Below, piece by piece: positions 5,637-7,638 of a stretch of 7,638 nt of DNA (positions are counted from its first letter, which is position 1; each line of letters opens with the position of its first letter). The translations under genes and the position numbers were made by a program. A model generated the notes under the pieces. That model saw only the letters and a program-made list of their open reading frames with translations. It was not told the origin of the DNA and did not search any database. This DNA comes from Gammaproteobacteria bacterium (GTDB taxonomy: Bacteria; Pseudomonadota; Gammaproteobacteria; Ga0077536). The stretch is taken from assembly GCA_003540955.1 (NCBI GenBank), contig DPMX01000123.1:1-7638 (forward strand), read 5' to 3'.

Positions 5637-7307
5637 GTGACAAAATTAGAGGCAATGAGTATTTGGGTGCGCACCGGTAGTCCATGGGTTTGGCTCAGCG
5701 CTGGCATGGTAAGCCTCAACCTAGTCATGGTGTTTGGTTTGCTATTGTTAATAGCAGTTCGTGGACTTGGACATTTTTGGCCGGCGGCGGTGCAATCGAT
5801 CGAACTGAGTGACCGAGACGCCTCGGTATCAACACTATTGGGCAATATTGTGGATGAAGAGAAAGTCAGCGCGGCGCGAGTTCGCGATCGTGGTGGTTAC
5901 GTTCCCGACGGCGTTGAAATTATTAGCCGCTATCTCATCAAATCGGGCAATCGCGATATCTTCGGTGCGGATTTCGTTTGGGTAAACGAAACCGATGTGC
6001 GGTCGCGTTCCACCCCGCGTGACGCCGTTGTCCTTGAGCGCAACGAATGGGGAAATTTTTACGGCTTTCTAATCAACGTAAAACAAAACGGGAAAGTAGT
6101 CGCTAATGGAGACCGTGCGTGGAACGTACTTCAAAAAAGAATCGCGCGTAAAACGGAATTGGAAGCGCAGATCCATCGTATAGAAAAAAAAGAAATCGGG
6201 AAAATAAACTATTTTATGGAGAGTATACGATTAGACGAAAAAAGACTCCTACTTGACGGGAACAACGACAGATTGCCATTTGAAAATCTAGCGCGTGATC
6301 GCGCAGCCCTCGAAACGCGATATGAGAAATTCAATGTTGAGCTTTCGGATCTGTACGCTCAGGTTAGGCGCGATACTATTACTGTAAAGACCGTCGCTGA
6401 TCAAGTGTTTGAGTTGCCGATTGCCGCGCTGGTACGCGCATTTCGCCCAAACGATATGAGTTTCGGCGAAAAAGTTGTCCACTACGGTGCAAAAGTATGG
6501 GAGTTTGTTTCTGAAGAGCCGCGTGAAGCAAATACGGAAGGTGGTGTGTTCCCAGCTATATTCGGGACTGTTTTGTTAGTGATTTTAATGTCTGTTTTTG
6601 TTACCCCGTTTGGTGTAATCGCTGCAATTTATCTGCGCGAGTATGCACACCAAGGGATGTTGACCCGGATAATCCGGATTGCGGTGAACAATTTGGCGGG
6701 CGTCCCTTCGATTGTCTACGGCGTATTTGGTCTCGGCTTTTTCGTCTATTTTATGGGGGGTAGCATCGATCAGCTTTTCTTCCCCGAGGCGTTACCTGCG
6801 CCGACTTTCGGCACGCCGGGAATACTATGGTCTTCGCTTACCCTCGCGATATTAACGGTGCCTGTTGTCATCGTTTCTACAGAGGAAGGCTTAACCCGAA
6901 TCCCGCGCGCGATCCGGGAAGGTAGCTTGGCGCTTGGGGCGACTAAGGCAGAGACGCTTTGGCGAACAGTATTACCTATGGCGACCCCGGCGATGATGAC
7001 AGGGCTTATCTTATCCATAGCGCGTGCCGCCGGCGAGGTAGCCCCGCTGATGATGGTAGGGGTGGTTAAATTAGCACCGTCCCTTCCACTAGATGGGAAC
7101 TTTCCTTTCCTGCATGTCGACCGCAAATTTATGCACCTTGGATTCCATATTTATGACGTCGGATTTCAGAGTCCAAACGTGGAAGCAGCGCGGCCTCTAG
7201 TATATGGAACCGCCCTACTACTAGTTATTTTGATTGTCACACTAAATATTGCTGCCATACGCATTCGCAATCGATTACGAGAGAAGTACAATGCCGCGGA
7301 CGCTTAA
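5637..7307 (+). CDS. pstA: Phosphate ABC transporter permease PstA, long form with a periplasmic coiled-coil insert
   Basis: PstA is the second channel subunit, pairing with PstC. It has 556 residues against about 296 in E. coli. TM1 spans about 17-42 and ends in the family-typical VRGLGHFWP (41-49). An extracytoplasmic region (about 43-300) follows; residues 160-246 are highly charged and helical (LEAQIHRIEKKEIGKI, LARDRAALETRYEKFNVEL), probably a coiled-coil hairpin broken near LDGNNDRLPF (206-215). The permease core (300-556) carries the EAA loop REGSLALGATKAETLW (427-442) and ARAAGEVAPLMMVGV (462 onward), a PstA hallmark. The start is uncertain: GTG 5637 has no visible Shine-Dalgarno and may depend on coupling to pstC termination 8 bp upstream; in-frame ATG 5655 has AGAGG only 2 nt before it. 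The stop overlaps an ATG in the pstB frame (TAATG). Confidence 0.95.
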   Translation: MTKLEAMSIWVRTGSPWVWLSAGMVSLNLVMVFGLLLLIAVRGLGHFWPAAVQSIELSDRDASVSTLLGNIVDEEKVSAARVRDRGGYVPDGVEIISRYLIKSGNRDIFGADFVWVNETDVRSRSTPRDAVVLERNEWGNFYGFLINVKQNGKVVANGDRAWNVLQKRIARKTELEAQIHRIEKKEIGKINYFMESIRLDEKRLLLDGNNDRLPFENLARDRAALETRYEKFNVELSDLYAQVRRDTITVKTVADQVFELPIAALVRAFRPNDMSFGEKVVHYGAKVWEFVSEEPREANTEGGVFPAIFGTVLLVILMSVFVTPFGVIAAIYLREYAHQGMLTRIIRIAVNNLAGVPSIVYGVFGLGFFVYFMGGSIDQLFFPEALPAPTFGTPGILWSSLTLAILTVPVVIVSTEEGLTRIPRAIREGSLALGATKAETLWRTVLPMATPAMMTGLILSIARAAGEVAPLMMVGVVKLAPSLPLDGNFPFLHVDRKFMHLGFHIYDVGFQSPNVEAARPLVYGTALLLVILIVTLNIAAIRIRNRLREKYNAADA

Positions 7308-7351
7308 TGCCTTTTCAACGCATCAAATGTCTCAGGGAGGTCGCCGAGGGC

Positions 7352-7638
7352 ATGAGTGAACCCCAAGAAACACTAAAACCGCCGCCGCCTATAGAGAACG
7401 AGCATATGCAATCGGATTCCACGCCGTCGATAGATTTCGATGGTCGAGAAGTATGTTTAACGGTATCGGATCTGAATTTGTACTATAGCGAAAATCAGGC
7501 ACTCAATGGGATTAATATGACAATCCCGGAGAAGATGGTAACTTCTTTCATCGGACCAAGTGGCTGCGGAAAATCTACACTACTCAGTATAACTGCTGGA
7601 CTTATAGGACCTGACACGGGTATGATACGATGGAATGG
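7352..7638 (+). CDS. pstB: Phosphate ABC transporter ATPase PstB-like, N-terminal part (cut by window edge)
   Basis: PstB is the cytoplasmic ATPase driving PstCA. About 95 codons are visible. A variable, proline-rich polar N-terminus (KPPPPIENE) precedes the nucleotide-binding domain: VSDLNLYYSENQALNGIN, IPEKMVTSF and Walker A GPSGCGKST, all closely like PstB. After Walker A it reads LLSITAGLIGPDTGMIRWNG, where PstB normally has LRCxNRMNDL; this resembles generic ABC importers instead. The Q-loop, signature, Walker B and H-loop are outside the window. Operon position after pstSCA makes PstB the best call. The start is uncertain: ATG 7352 has GGGAGG (7335-7340) 11 nt upstream and GAGGG almost touching it, while in-frame ATG 7307 overlaps the pstA stop and would add 15 residues (MPFQRIKCLREVAEG). 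Confidence 0.85.
   Translation, partial: MSEPQETLKPPPPIENEHMQSDSTPSIDFDGREVCLTVSDLNLYYSENQALNGINMTIPEKMVTSFIGPSGCGKSTLLSITAGLIGPDTGMIRWN

Overview
The window looks like a chromosomal phosphate-acquisition and phosphate-storage locus from a gammaproteobacterium. The evidence is the PstS type (very close to those I remember from Pseudomonas, Shewanella and marine gammaproteobacteria), the oversized PstC and PstA permeases typical of that group, and a PhoB-type promoter with Enterobacteria-like geometry. Base composition looks moderate by eye (not computed). I see no IS elements, phage genes, tRNAs, rRNAs or CRISPR arrays.

Layout. Bases 1-1111 (minus strand) hold the N-terminal half of polyphosphate kinase PPK1, cut by the left edge before its catalytic histidines. 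A 247-bp divergent intergenic region follows, with at most a degenerate Pho box facing ppk. Bases 1359-2216 (plus) encode a class I SAM-dependent methyltransferase of unknown substrate with a basic tail at the N-terminus and an acidic C-terminus. A 143-bp gap then holds a weak hairpin and a well-formed Pho box plus -10 element. The high-affinity phosphate ABC transporter operon follows in the order pstS (2360-3343), pstC (3367-5628), pstA (5637-7307), pstB (7352 to the right edge, truncated). Spacing is tight (23 bp, 8 bp, then 44 bp or a 1-bp overlap depending on the pstB start), so it reads as one transcript.

How it works together. Under phosphate starvation, PhoB would bind upstream of pstS and switch on the transporter. 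PstS captures periplasmic phosphate, PstC and PstA form the membrane channel, and PstB hydrolyses ATP. PPK1, transcribed divergently next door, can store the imported phosphate as polyphosphate. The role of the methyltransferase is unknown.

Most notable points: (1) PstC carries a roughly 390-residue extracytoplasmic insert that I read as about seven beta-propeller blades, and PstA carries a roughly 260-residue insert with a long charged helical or coiled-coil stretch, both placed between the first membrane helix and the permease core; (2) the PstB fragment matches PstB up to Walker A and then loses the usual PstB signature; (3) the pstS Pho box has the same repeat period and -10 spacing as E. 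coli phoA; (4) several start codons are GTG or ambiguous.
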